Shown piece by piece: positions 47,987 through 55,981 of a stretch of 64,000 nucleotides of DNA; the first letter of the stretch is position 1; each line of letters begins with the position of its first letter. The stretch is from Qipengyuania proteolytica (GTDB taxonomy: Bacteria; Pseudomonadota; Alphaproteobacteria; Sphingomonadales; Sphingomonadaceae), in assembly GCF_019711565.1 (NCBI RefSeq), contig NZ_JAIGNN010000001.1, positions 744,001-808,000 on the forward strand, read 5' to 3'. A program made the position numbers and the translations under genes. The notes beneath the pieces were generated by a model that was given only the letters and a program-made list of their open reading frames with translations, ran no database searches and was not told the origin of the DNA.

Positions 47987-49369
47987 ATGAACTACAAGAA
48001 ATTCCTGATCGGCACCGCGAGCGGCGCGGCGCTTCTCTCAACCGCCGCCTTCGCACAGCAGCGCGGGCCGGAAAACCTGCTGCCGCCCGAACAGACGGCC
48101 GCGCAGCCGCAGCAGAGCGTCGACGAGGCGTTCGGCGATATCCGCATGCAGTCGGGCGAAGTGGTGCAGGACATGCCGGTCCTCGTGGGCGAATGGTCGC
48201 TCGCCGCCGCCGCCGAACTGCTGGCCTTCATCCCCACCGTCGAGGCCGAGGGCCTGCGCCCGGAAGACTACAACAGCGCCGGCCTGCAGCAGGCGATCCT
48301 CGCTGGGGAGGGCGCCGCCCTGAACGAAGTGGCGAGCGAGATCTTCGTCTGGCTGGTCGAGGATCTGCGCGACGGGCGCACGCCGATGGAGGCGCGCAAG
48401 CAGTGGTTCGTGGTCGATCCCGATCCCGACACCAATCCGACCCATGTCCTGCTTGCCAATGCGCTCGCCAGCGGCAAGATCGCGAAGACGCTGACGTCGC
48501 TCAACCCGGTTTCGCCCGACTACGCGCAGCTCAAGGCGCGTCTGGCGACCGCGAAGGACCCCGCAGAGCGCAAGCTGATTCGCGCCAATATGGATCGCTG
48601 GCGCTGGCTCGGGCAGGACCTCGGCAAGCGGTACCTGCTGACCAACGTGCCCGAATACCAGCTGCGCCTGACGGTCAATGACAAGATCATCAAGAACTAC
48701 CGCGTGGTCGTCGGCAAGCCGGGCCGTACCGCGACCCCGCAGCTCGCCGAGATGGTCGAGGCGGTGATCTTCAACCCGACCTGGACGGTGCCGCAGTCGA
48801 TCGTGAAGGGAGAAGGCCTCGGCGCGAAGGTGCTGAACAATCCCGGCTGGGCGCGCGCCGCGGGCTACAAGGCGACCAAGGGCGCCAACGGCTGGGTCAC
48901 CGTGGTCCAGCAGCCCGGACCGACCAACTCGCTCGGGCTGATGAAGCTCGACATGCCGAACGAGCATGCGATCTTTCTTCACGACACGCCGAGCCGGCAC
49001 CTGTTCGCACAGGACGATCGCGCGCTAAGCCACGGCTGCATCCGCGTGCAAGGCGCGCGCGAGCTGGCCATTACCATGTCGATGCTCGGCAATGCGAAAA
49101 CCAAGGAAGACCTGCCGCGGATTCAGGAAGAGGTTTCCGAAATCACCGCAAGCGGGGAATACACGCGCTATGCGATGGAGCGGCAGTGGCCGGTCTACAT
49201 CACCTATTTCACCATGGGGGTGGACGTGAACGGGAATCTCACCAAGTTCGCCGACATCTACGGTCGCGACGCCCCGGTTCTCGCCGCGCTGGATGCGCCG
49301 CGCCAACGGGACCGCGCGCGCAAGACTAGCGAGGAAGCGGTCGAGATCATCGACGACATGCAGACCTGA
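47987..49369 (+). CDS. L,D-transpeptidase (YcbB/LdtD type)
   Basis: A 460-residue exported cross-linking enzyme that makes 3-3 bonds in peptidoglycan. It has a signal peptide (about 1-22, cut near AFAQQ), a large scaffold domain, and a YkuD catalytic domain with YRVVVGKPGR, FNPTWTVPQSI, HDTPSRHLFAQDDRALSHGC near the catalytic Cys at about residue 350, then IRV. The usual C-terminal peptidoglycan-binding domain of YcbB seems absent. The start ATG is at 47987; the frame is open upstream but not protein-like. Convergent with another L,D-transpeptidase. Confidence 0.9.
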   Translation: MNYKKFLIGTASGAALLSTAAFAQQRGPENLLPPEQTAAQPQQSVDEAFGDIRMQSGEVVQDMPVLVGEWSLAAAAELLAFIPTVEAEGLRPEDYNSAGLQQAILAGEGAALNEVASEIFVWLVEDLRDGRTPMEARKQWFVVDPDPDTNPTHVLLANALASGKIAKTLTSLNPVSPDYAQLKARLATAKDPAERKLIRANMDRWRWLGQDLGKRYLLTNVPEYQLRLTVNDKIIKNYRVVVGKPGRTATPQLAEMVEAVIFNPTWTVPQSIVKGEGLGAKVLNNPGWARAAGYKATKGANGWVTVVQQPGPTNSLGLMKLDMPNEHAIFLHDTPSRHLFAQDDRALSHGCIRVQGARELAITMSMLGNAKTKEDLPRIQEEVSEITASGEYTRYAMERQWPVYITYFTMGVDVNGNLTKFADIYGRDAPVLAALDAPRQRDRARKTSEEAVEIIDDMQT

Positions 49370-49382
49370 CCCGGTCTGTGGG

Positions 49383-50078
49383 TCAGTAGGCGCCGGGTAC
49401 CGTCCGCTCGAAGGTGCCGCCGCCTTCGCGGCGGAGCAGTTCGCGTGAGGCGACGCGGCTGCCGTCGCTCTGAATGCCAAGGCTCTCGGCATAGAGCAGG
49501 CGGCCGCCCGAGAGGTCGATCAGCGCGCGGTCGAACTGCTCCGGCCCCATGGCGAAACAGCCGTTGGAGCGGCCGAGTCGGCCCCAGCGGGAGACATGCT
49601 GGGGCGTGGCATAATCTGCCTGGTGCATCACGATCGCGCGCGGCAAGGCGTTTGAATTACTCGGATCGAGCCCGTCCAGCCGAATCGAGGTGCCGAACTT
49701 GCCGACATACCAGCTGCGCGTCATGTACGCGCCGCGGCTGGTGCAGTGCGAACCCTCGGTATTCGAATAGCGATCGAGCCAGCCATCATGTTCCGGGTCC
49801 GAGCCGTCGCCGTGGCTGACATGGTAGGCCTGCACTCGCTCGTTTTCGACATCGACGAAATAGAAGCGCCGCTCTGCCGAATGAACGCCGAAATCGGCGA
49901 TGCCGACGATATCCTTGCGCCAGATCCGCTGGCCGACACGGGCCAGCTGCTCGCGCGCGATGTCGAGCAGCACGCGGTCGCGCGCGGAATAAGAATTGAC
50001 CTGGGCGAAGACGCGCGTGGGCAGCGTTGCAGCCGCAGTCGCCGCCAGCGTACCCTTGAGAAGATCGCGTCGGTTCAT
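49383..50078 (-). CDS. Tat-exported murein L,D-transpeptidase-like protein
   Basis: A 231-residue protein with a twin-arginine signal (NRRDLLKGTLAATAAATLP...VFA, about 1-25). The catalytic domain has FYFVDVENERVQAYHVSHG, GAYMTRSWYVGKFG, IVMHQADYA and GRLGRSNGCFAMG, where Cys at about 172 replaces the usual SHGCIR context with SNGCF; this is the sub-family of murein L,D-transpeptidase catalytic proteins. It probably cross-links or trims peptidoglycan. The ATG at 50078 directly starts the Tat signal. It lies tail to tail with the YcbB-type enzyme, 13 nt apart. Confidence 0.85.
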   Translation of the reverse strand: MNRRDLLKGTLAATAAATLPTRVFAQVNSYSARDRVLLDIAREQLARVGQRIWRKDIVGIADFGVHSAERRFYFVDVENERVQAYHVSHGDGSDPEHDGWLDRYSNTEGSHCTSRGAYMTRSWYVGKFGTSIRLDGLDPSNSNALPRAIVMHQADYATPQHVSRWGRLGRSNGCFAMGPEQFDRALIDLSGGRLLYAESLGIQSDGSRVASRELLRREGGGTFERTVPGAY

Positions 50079-50123
50079 CTGAGCCTTGTTTAGCATACCG
50101 GCGATAGCCCGCCAATTAACAAC

Positions 50124-50148
50124 GGAACGGCTCTATGGCTGCTTCGTT
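50124..50148 (+). promoter_or_regulatory. Possible sigma-EcfG-type promoter
   Basis: GGAAC (50124-50128), 16 nt, then CGTT (50145-50148), a match to the EcfG pattern, ends only 9 nt before the ATG of the next gene. If real, the transcript would be nearly leaderless. This could equally be a chance match. Confidence 0.3.
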
Positions 50149-50157
50149 TCGGATCGC

Positions 50158-50646
50158 ATGCGGATCATCTATCCCTTGCTCATCGGCACGCTGGCCCTCG
50201 CTGGCTGCACGACGACCCCTGCCGGCGCTCCCGTCCAGGCCCCGACCGGAGTGGCGGCCACGGTGGACGGCGGAACGCGTGTGTTGGATGAAGCGGCGGC
50301 CAGGCGCCTCCTCTCCGCCAAGGGTGTGACCCTGCAATGGATCGGCTGGAACCAACGCGGCTCGGTCAATGCCCGGCGCGCGGGCGACACGATCCTGCTG
50401 ACGGCATCGCAGAGCCAGCCCGACGGCCCCGGACGCCTGTTCCTTGACGGACGTGTGACGGAAATCGGCAGCGACTATTTCGTGTTCGACGGTGTGGTGC
50501 GCATCAGCGATTCGCCCGACGTCGGCCGGCAATGCGAGCTGGACAAGTCCTGGCGTTTTGCCATCACGCAGGAACGCCCGTACTGGCGGCTGCGTGAATT
50601 CGAATGGTGCGACGGCCTGACCGACTATGTCGACATCTACTTCTAG
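50158..50646 (+). CDS. Small lipoprotein of unknown function
   Basis: A 162-residue lipoprotein: RIIYPLLIGTLALAGC gives a clear signal with lipobox LAGC (Cys about 17). The mature part has a beta-rich look with WIGWNQRGSVNAR, a strand-loop DGRVTEIGSDYFVFDGVVRI and two Cys (GRQCELD and EWCDG) that could pair. No family recognised. The frame is open upstream, but the signal fixes the start at 50158. Divergent from the Tat-exported transpeptidase. Confidence 0.75.
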   Translation: MRIIYPLLIGTLALAGCTTTPAGAPVQAPTGVAATVDGGTRVLDEAAARRLLSAKGVTLQWIGWNQRGSVNARRAGDTILLTASQSQPDGPGRLFLDGRVTEIGSDYFVFDGVVRISDSPDVGRQCELDKSWRFAITQERPYWRLREFEWCDGLTDYVDIYF

Positions 50647-50649
50647 GGT

Positions 50650-51180
50650 TTACTGGCCCAGCACCATCCGTTCGCCCTCGATACGTACCGGCTCGATAGT
50701 CTGGAGAAAGCTCTGGCCCAGGAGCGAAACGTCGAGGCCTTCAGGGACGATTACGCCTTCGACATTGGTTGCCTCATGGCCGCCGAGCGAGACCCGGTCG
50801 ATCCGCACGGGAACGCCATAGACCGGCCCGCTCGCACCCCGCGCAACGGGGCGCACGTCTGCGTCGCTCCAGTAGAGACCCGCAGCCTGCGCATCGGCGC
50901 CGGTCAGCGCGACCATGCTCGCGCCGGTATCGATCATGAAGTCGACCGAGGCGCCGTTGACGGAGACGTCGGCGTAGAAATGCCCATCGGCTGCGCGCGC
51001 GAGCACGGTTTCGCCCGCGCTCCACGAGGCAAAGGCGTTCTTACTGTCGCGGGCGGCGACTTCGGCCCGTGCCTGCTCGACGGCGGCGGCGTCCGAGGTC
51101 TCGGCTTCGGGGGAGACACCGCGAAAGGCGATGCCCGCGAAGCAGGCGATGGCGATTCCGAAGAGGGCAGCTTCACGCAT
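50650..51180 (-). CDS. Retropepsin-like aspartic protease
   Basis: A 176-residue protein with an N-terminal membrane segment (about 4-20) and a single retropepsin fold: VSVNGASVDFMIDTGASMVALTGADA holds the catalytic Asp-Thr-Gly, and the later LLGQSFLQTIEPV is the matching hydrophobic flap motif of TIGR02281-like clan AA proteases. As a single-domain enzyme it should work as a dimer in the periplasm. Convergent with the lipoprotein gene, 3 nt apart; ispG starts farther upstream on the same strand. Confidence 0.88.
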   Translation of the reverse strand: MREAALFGIAIACFAGIAFRGVSPEAETSDAAAVEQARAEVAARDSKNAFASWSAGETVLARAADGHFYADVSVNGASVDFMIDTGASMVALTGADAQAAGLYWSDADVRPVARGASGPVYGVPVRIDRVSLGGHEATNVEGVIVPEGLDVSLLGQSFLQTIEPVRIEGERMVLGQ

Positions 51181-51225
51181 GCGAGCGAATGTCGCAGCGA
51201 CAGCTTAAACTCTGGTAAAACGAAG

Positions 51226-52365
51226 TTATTCCGCTGCCTCGGCATGCGGATCGAAGGCGGTCGCGTCGCCCGCCTCGATCTGCGCCGCCTTGGCTTCGAC
51301 CAGCCGGACGATGTGGTCGAGCATGTCCTCGCTCTCGATATGGTGGTCCTTCACGCCCGAGAGATAGACCATGTGCTTGCCGCTGCCGCCGCCGGTCAGG
51401 CCGATATCGGTCTCGCGCGCTTCGCCCGGGCCATTGACGACACAGCCCAGGACCGAGAGGCTCATCGGCGTCTTGATGTGTTCGAGCCGCTTTTCGAGCG
51501 CCTCGACCGTGCGGATAACATCGAAGCCCTGGCGCGAACACGAGGGGCAGGAGACCACGCGCACGCCGCGGGTGCGCAGGCCGAGGCTTTTCAGGATTTC
51601 ATAGCCGACCTTCACCTCCTGCTCCGGCTCGGCGGAGAGCGAGACGCGGATCGTGTCCCCGATGCCTGCCCACAGCAGGCTGCCGATACCGATCGAACTC
51701 TTCACCGTCCCGCCGACGAGGCCGCCCGCCTCGGTGATGCCGAGGTGCAGCGGGCAATCCACCGCGTCAGCCAGCCCGTGGTAGGCGGCGACCGCAAGGA
51801 ACACGTCGCTGGCCTTCACCGCCACCTTGTATTCGTGGAAGTCGTGATCCTGCAGCAGCTTGATATGGTCGAGGGCGCTCTCGATCAGCGCCTCGGGGCA
51901 GGGCTCGCCGTATTTTTCGAGGAGGTCCTTTTCCAGCGACCCTGCGTTCACGCCGATGCGGATCGCGCAGCCGTTCGCCTTGGCGGCGCGCACGACTTCG
52001 GCGACACGCTCCGACGAGCCGATGTTGCCGGGATTGATCCGCAGACAGGCCGCGCCCTTGTCGGCCGCCTCGAGCGCGCGCTTGTAGTGGAAATGTATGT
52101 CCGCGACGATCGGCACGTTGGCCGCGCGGGTAATCTGGTCGAAATTCGCCGTCGCCTCTTCGGTCGGGCAGGACACGCGGATGATGTCCGCGCCGGCATC
52201 CTCACAGCGGCGGATCTGGTTGATCGTCGCCCCGACATCCTCGGTCGGCGTATTGGTCATGGTCTGGACGGTGATCGGGGCATCGCCACCAACGGGGACG
52301 TTGCCGACCATGATCTGGCGGGACTGGCGGCGCATGATGTCGCGCCATGGGCGTACGGAAGACAT
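51226..52365 (-). CDS. ispG: 4-hydroxy-3-methylbut-2-enyl diphosphate synthase IspG (GcpE)
   Basis: [4Fe-4S] enzyme of the non-mevalonate isoprenoid pathway. The 379-residue protein has the N-terminal TIM-barrel ([51 protein letters not shown] [10 protein letters not shown]) and the C-terminal cluster domain with [12 protein letters not shown] and [19 protein letters not shown], carrying the three cluster Cys. The start at 52365 gives the family N-terminus. Isoprenoids feed the ubiquinone pathway at 15-17 kb. Confidence 0.95.
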   Translation of the reverse strand: MSSVRPWRDIMRRQSRQIMVGNVPVGGDAPITVQTMTNTPTEDVGATINQIRRCEDAGADIIRVSCPTEEATANFDQITRAANVPIVADIHFHYKRALEAADKGAACLRINPGNIGSSERVAEVVRAAKANGCAIRIGVNAGSLEKDLLEKYGEPCPEALIESALDHIKLLQDHDFHEYKVAVKASDVFLAVAAYHGLADAVDCPLHLGITEAGGLVGGTVKSSIGIGSLLWAGIGDTIRVSLSAEPEQEVKVGYEILKSLGLRTRGVRVVSCPSCSRQGFDVIRTVEALEKRLEHIKTPMSLSVLGCVVNGPGEARETDIGLTGGGSGKHMVYLSGVKDHHIESEDMLDHIVRLVEAKAAQIEAGDATAFDPHAEAAE

Positions 52366-52435
52366 GGAGGGCGATATAGAGCCTGCGTGATGAAGGGGCA
52401 ATGACAGGCCGCGCGTCTTGCGGCATGAGGCGCAC

Positions 52436-53437
52436 ATGAAGGATCCCAACGATCATATCGTCTCCGATACGCCGCTCCTGTTCGGGCGCGTGCTCGACGG
52501 CGAAGGTGGTGCCCGCGCGATCGGCTGGGCGGAGGCGCAGGGGTGGGTGCCGCAGAAACAGGGTGAGGTGATGTGGCTCCACCTTTGTCGCCACTTCGAT
52601 GGCGTGGAACCCTGGCTCGAAACCGAACTCGGAATTCCCGAGCCGATTGCCGAATTGCTGACAAGCGATGCCAATCGCCCGCGCGCCTTTCGTGACGGCG
52701 AGACGCTGGTGGCCACGCTGCGGGGGATCAACTTCAACCCCGGAGCCGAGCCTGAAGACATGATCTCGATGCAGCTTTGGAGCGACGGGCAGCGCTTGAT
52801 AACCCTACGCCGACACCCGATGCAGACTCCGCGCGAAGTCATGGGCATGCTCGACCGGGGGAACGGACCGGTCGACGCCGGCGCCACGATCACGCTGCTT
52901 GCCGAGCTGCTGATCACGCGGATGAGCCAGTCGATCATCGACATGAACCAGGTGCTCGACGAGCTGGAGGACGAGGATCCCGAAAAGGATCCCGAAGGGA
53001 TGCTGAAGCGCATCTCCACCATTCGCCGCAACTGCCTCGGACTCAAGCGGCACATGGCCCCGCAGCACGAGGCGCTTGAGCAGATCAGCCGCGATTCCCC
53101 CTACTGGTTCGAGGAAGAGGACCGGCGGGAGATCGCAGAGAGCATCGCGCGCTTGCGGCGCTACATCGACGATATCGACATCAGCAAGGAAAGCGCGCTG
53201 GTGCTGCAGGACGAAATCCGCGCCCGCAGCCTCGCGAGCAGCGAACACGCCACCTACATGCTGACCATCGTGGCGGGCATCTTCCTGCCGCTCAGCTTCC
53301 TCACCGGCCTGCTCGGCATCAATGTCGGCGGCATGCCGGGCATGGACGATCCGGACGCGTTCTGGTTCGTCGTCGCGCTCTGCTCGTTGCTGTTCGTGGC
53401 GCTGATCGTGGTCTTCCGCCGCCTGCGGTGGCTCTAG
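52436..53437 (+). CDS. zntB: Zinc transporter ZntB / CorA-family protein
   Basis: A 333-residue CorA-superfamily protein: a large N-terminal cytoplasmic domain ([16 protein letters not shown], long helices with [20 protein letters not shown]) and two C-terminal membrane segments around the selectivity motif GINVGGMPG (Gly-Ile-Asn, ZntB style instead of Gly-Met-Asn of CorA). ZntB moves Zn2+ coupled to protons. It is adjacent, tail to tail, to the SigF/bufferin locus, which may be coincidence or a metal-homeostasis island. The ATG at 52436 is chosen; an alternative start is 18 nt upstream. Confidence 0.85.
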   Translation: MKDPNDHIVSDTPLLFGRVLDGEGGARAIGWAEAQGWVPQKQGEVMWLHLCRHFDGVEPWLETELGIPEPIAELLTSDANRPRAFRDGETLVATLRGINFNPGAEPEDMISMQLWSDGQRLITLRRHPMQTPREVMGMLDRGNGPVDAGATITLLAELLITRMSQSIIDMNQVLDELEDEDPEKDPEGMLKRISTIRRNCLGLKRHMAPQHEALEQISRDSPYWFEEEDRREIAESIARLRRYIDDIDISKESALVLQDEIRARSLASSEHATYMLTIVAGIFLPLSFLTGLLGINVGGMPGMDDPDAFWFVVALCSLLFVALIVVFRRLRWL

Positions 53438-53441
53438 CGGA

Positions 53442-54101
53442 TCACCACCGCACCAGCGGCGGAACGGCGAGCCGGCCGACGAGCGCTGCCAGCGCCACGG
53501 GCAGGACATGCCACACGCCCAAATGGCCAAGGGTGTCGATCGGGCAGGCGAGGCCATAGGCGAAGCTGCCGATTGCCCCTGCGGCGACACCGGTAAAGGT
53601 GCCCGCAGCGGCCAGCGAAACCGGCGCTCCGCGGCGGAGCCACAGGACCAGTGCGGCGGCGGTCACGAGGCCAAAGCCGGTCCCCGCAGCGAAGCATTCG
53701 AAGCCGTAGGGATCGCCGAGGATTTCGGCGATGGAGCCGCCGATGCCGAGTGTCACGACCGCTGTCGCGGGCAGCAGGCCAAGCATGGCGAAAGACCAGC
53801 GTGCGCCCTCGTGGCTGTTGCCGACCCGCGGAGTCGCCATCCGCAGCACGGCCAGCGCGGAGGCCGCTCCGAGCAAGCCGAGCATGCCGTTGGCGATGAA
53901 GAACAGTGCCGAGGCGCGTCCGGCCAGGATGCCGCGCCACAAGCCGTCGATGAGTTCGACCAGCACCACCGTGGCGATGGCGGCCAGCGCGACCAGCGCG
54001 ATGCCGTGGACCAAGCGCACCGGACGGACTGGTGCGAGGTCCGCCGCAAGGTCGTCGATCAGGGAATTGGAAATTCTGCCGGTCTCGGGGTTCATTGTCA
54101 T
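53442..54101 (-). CDS. nrsF: Anti-sigma-F factor NrsF (DUF1109)
   Basis: A 219-residue membrane protein of the NrsF/DUF1109 family, which holds SigF inactive at the inner membrane until stress. It has a cytoplasmic N-terminus (LIDDLAADLAPVRPV, the sigma-binding part) and six membrane segments. Two cysteines, Cys136 (PYGFECF) and Cys186 (YGLACPI), lie 50 residues apart; in Caulobacter NrsF a conserved pair with the same spacing senses stress. The ATG at 54101 overlaps the sigma factor's stop as ATGA. It is the last gene of the bufA1-doxX-sigF-nrsF operon. Confidence 0.9.
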   Translation of the reverse strand: MTMNPETGRISNSLIDDLAADLAPVRPVRLVHGIALVALAAIATVVLVELIDGLWRGILAGRASALFFIANGMLGLLGAASALAVLRMATPRVGNSHEGARWSFAMLGLLPATAVVTLGIGGSIAEILGDPYGFECFAAGTGFGLVTAAALVLWLRRGAPVSLAAAGTFTGVAAGAIGSFAYGLACPIDTLGHLGVWHVLPVALAALVGRLAVPPLVRW

Positions 54102-54628
54102 TCTGCTTTCTCGATCAGCGCGGACAGCTTCTTCAGCCCGCGATGGATATTCACTTTGACCAGGCTTTCGCTCTGGCCGGTCCGTTCCGAGGCTTCGGCG
54201 ATCGTCAGCCCCTCGATCTTGACGAGTTCGATGACCTCGCTCTGCTTGTCGGGCAGGTGGACGAACAGCCGCTCGAGGCTCATGCGCGCCATCACCGCCT
54301 CCTCGTCGCTGTCTTCCGCCGCGTCCCAGTCGCCCAGTTCGTCCTCGGCATGGCGATAGACTTTGCGGAGGTGATCGACCCAGCGATAGCGCGCGATGGC
54401 GGCGAGCCAGGGAAGGAAGGGCCGGTCCGGATCCCAAGTGGCACGCTTGGTATGGACGGCCATCAGGACTTCCTGGACCAGATCGTCGAGCTGGGCGGGC
54501 GCGACGCGGCGGCGGAAATACCGCTCGAGCCACAGCTGCACTTCGGACAGCAGCACCCGGTAGGCCGCCTTGTCGCCGCCCTGCGAGGCTCGCATCAGAT
54601 GCGCGAGGCTGGCTTCGTCGGCGATCAT
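54098..54628 (-). CDS. sigF: ECF sigma factor SigF
   Basis: A 176-residue ECF sigma factor. Region 2 shows YRVLLSEVQLWLERYFRRR, the core-binding DDLVQEVLMAVHTKRATWD and PFLPWLAAIARYRWVDHLRK; region 4 shows LPDKQSEVIELVKIEGLTIAE and the helix-turn-helix GQSESLVKVNIHRGLKKL. It matches the SigF group regulated by NrsF, which responds to oxidative and heavy-metal stress. The ATG at 54628 has GGAGG 6 nt upstream. It lies downstream of bufA1 and doxX, so the SigF-type promoter at 55497-55522 would make it autoregulated. Confidence 0.92.
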   Translation of the reverse strand: MIADEASLAHLMRASQGGDKAAYRVLLSEVQLWLERYFRRRVAPAQLDDLVQEVLMAVHTKRATWDPDRPFLPWLAAIARYRWVDHLRKVYRHAEDELGDWDAAEDSDEEAVMARMSLERLFVHLPDKQSEVIELVKIEGLTIAEASERTGQSESLVKVNIHRGLKKLSALIEKAE

Positions 54629-54653
54629 CGCGTCCTCCCTGCGCTCTCGAGTA

Positions 54654-55112
54654 TCACTGCGCGCGCCGCGAGGCGAGCAGGGCATCGAGCGACAGCACGC
54701 CGCCGCCCCGCACGATCAGCACAGCTGCCATCGCGGCCCATATGATATGCGTCTGCCACCAGGCCTCGGGATAGACGAACAGCTGGATGACCATGGTCAT
54801 TACCAGCAGCGCCACAGCGGAGAGCCGGGTAAGAAGGCCGAGCACCAGGAGAATCGGGAACAGGTGCTCGGCCCAGGTCGCCATCGGGGTCATGATGGCG
54901 GGAGGAAAGGGGAGGCCAGCGTATTCGTATTCGAACAGGAAATAGGCCTGGTCGCTGATGGAAAGCAGCGAGCCTTCTTCGACCTTGGTCCTGCCCGAGC
55001 GCCAGAAGATCCCGGCGAGGGCGACGCGGGTAAGCAGCAGCGCCAGACCTTCCGGCAGCCGCGAACTCAGGAATGCGGTGAGTTTGTCGTATCCGGACAG
55101 CAGGCTCTGCAT
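54654..55112 (-). CDS. bufD: DoxX-family membrane protein (bufferin-operon type)
   Basis: A 152-residue DoxX-like protein with four predicted membrane segments and the DoxX motif LLLTRVALAGIFWRSGRTKVEEG; LFPILLVLGLLTRLSAVALLVMTMVIQLFVYPEAW is also characteristic. In bufferin operons a DoxX protein (BufD) commonly accompanies the precursor and its enzymes; its activity is not established, a redox or quinone-linked role being likely. Here it sits between bufA1 and sigF, with 32-nt and 25-nt gaps, in the minus-strand arm. Confidence 0.85.
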   Translation of the reverse strand: MQSLLSGYDKLTAFLSSRLPEGLALLLTRVALAGIFWRSGRTKVEEGSLLSISDQAYFLFEYEYAGLPFPPAIMTPMATWAEHLFPILLVLGLLTRLSAVALLVMTMVIQLFVYPEAWWQTHIIWAAMAAVLIVRGGGVLSLDALLASRRAQ

Positions 55113-55144
55113 GGCTTACCTCGCGTCTTGGCGGTCAGCGCCGG

Positions 55145-55432
55145 TCAGCGCTTGAGTTCGGTCAGCGAGCCCTTGCCCTTGGGCGTCTCGATCTTCACGC
55201 AGCTGCCCTTGGGGACGAGCTTCCAGGCATTGCCCTGGTAGTCGCGGGTGGAAGTGCCGGCGCAGCTGGTGCCCGGGCCCGCGGTGCAGTCGTTCTCGCC
55301 CGCCTTGGCGACGCCGTAGCACTTCTCCATCGCCGGCTTCTTCTGCGCGGCGGCGGGACTGGCGGCGAGGCCTGTGGTGACGCTGGCGGCAAACGCGAGG
55401 CCGGCGATCCGGGCAATCGAACTGGTGTTCAT
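55145..55432 (-). CDS. bufA1: Bufferin precursor peptide, BufA1 type (DUF2282)
   Basis: A 95-residue exported peptide: signal peptide about 1-29 (cut at AAA-QK), then a mature part with four Cys at 38, 49, 57 and 78 in [17 protein letters not shown] and [18 protein letters not shown], the DUF2282 signature of BufA1 precursors. Known relatives are ribosomal peptides whose cysteines are converted by an MNIO enzyme into heterocycles that bind copper in the periplasm. A perfect-spacing SigF-type promoter (one base off) lies upstream. No MNIO gene is on this strand, so modification would depend on BufB of the divergent arm. Confidence 0.9.
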   Translation of the reverse strand: MNTSSIARIAGLAFAASVTTGLAASPAAAQKKPAMEKCYGVAKAGENDCTAGPGTSCAGTSTRDYQGNAWKLVPKGSCVKIETPKGKGSLTELKR

Positions 55433-55496
55433 GGCATGTCTCTCTCGAATAACTTTGGGGGGGCGTGCCGACGGTGTCGCCGGAACTGGCTGGTCA

Positions 55497-55522
55497 TTCG
55501 GGAGCGGGAGAAAACCCGTTAC
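55497..55522 (-). promoter_or_regulatory. SigF-type promoter for bufA1-doxX-sigF-nrsF
   Basis: On the minus strand GTAACG (55522-55517), 16 nt, then CGAA (55500-55497). This fits the known SigF pattern GTAACC-N16-CGAA with one change. The -10 end is 64 nt from the bufA1 ATG. It faces away from the plus-strand copy, the two -35 boxes being 24 nt apart. Confidence 0.8.
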
Positions 55523-55546
55523 AGGGCCGCCGAAAAAATTCGCGCT

Positions 55547-55572
55547 GTAACCGCCGATTGCGGGGCGGCGAA
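55547..55572 (+). promoter_or_regulatory. SigF-type promoter for bufA2-bufB-bufC
   Basis: GTAACC (55547-55552), exactly 16 nt, then CGAA (55569-55572): a perfect match to the SigF pattern known from Caulobacter. The -10 end is 51 nt from the bufA2 ATG, leaving room for a leader and the AAGGGA ribosome site. Confidence 0.85.
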
Positions 55573-55623
55573 CCGGGTCATGTGCACCCCCGCACACCCA
55601 GTTACCCAAAGGGATTTGATGCC

Positions 55624-55908
55624 ATGACCACCAGGACCAAGCCCGCCGTTGCAGCCGCCGCGGCCCTCTTCGCCCTTACCTCCATGAACGCGTTCGCCGC
55701 CGAGCCGCCCGTCGGCAGCAACGGCCGCGCGATCGGCGCGGGCGACACCGTGCATTGCTACGGTATCCACTCGTGCAAGGGCCAGGCTGACTGCGCCACC
55801 GCCGAGAACGAGTGCAAGGGCCAGAACGAATGCAAGGGCCACGGCTTCAAGGCGATGAAGGCGGGCGACTGCCTCGCCAAGGGCGGCACCATCGGCGACC
55901 TCGGCTGA
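55624..55908 (+). CDS. bufA2: Bufferin precursor peptide, BufA2-like
   Basis: A 94-residue exported peptide: signal peptide about 1-25 (cut at AFA-AE) and a mature part with six Cys (45, 51, 57, 64, 70 and 83). The core VHCYGIHSC is followed by a Cys-Lys-Gly repeat (CKGQADC, ECKGQ, ECKGHG) and a closing AGDCLAKGG. This is the second bufferin precursor family, often annotated as a small exported metal-binding protein. It is followed after 73 nt by the modifying enzyme gene bufB. Six cysteines give several possible modification sites. Confidence 0.88.
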   Translation: MTTRTKPAVAAAAALFALTSMNAFAAEPPVGSNGRAIGAGDTVHCYGIHSCKGQADCATAENECKGQNECKGHGFKAMKAGDCLAKGGTIGDLG

Positions 55909-55981
55909 CCGGTTTGGCGGTCCGGCCAATGCCCCCCGTCCCGCCGGGCCGCCACCCACTCCCTGTGACACGGAGCCCTCG

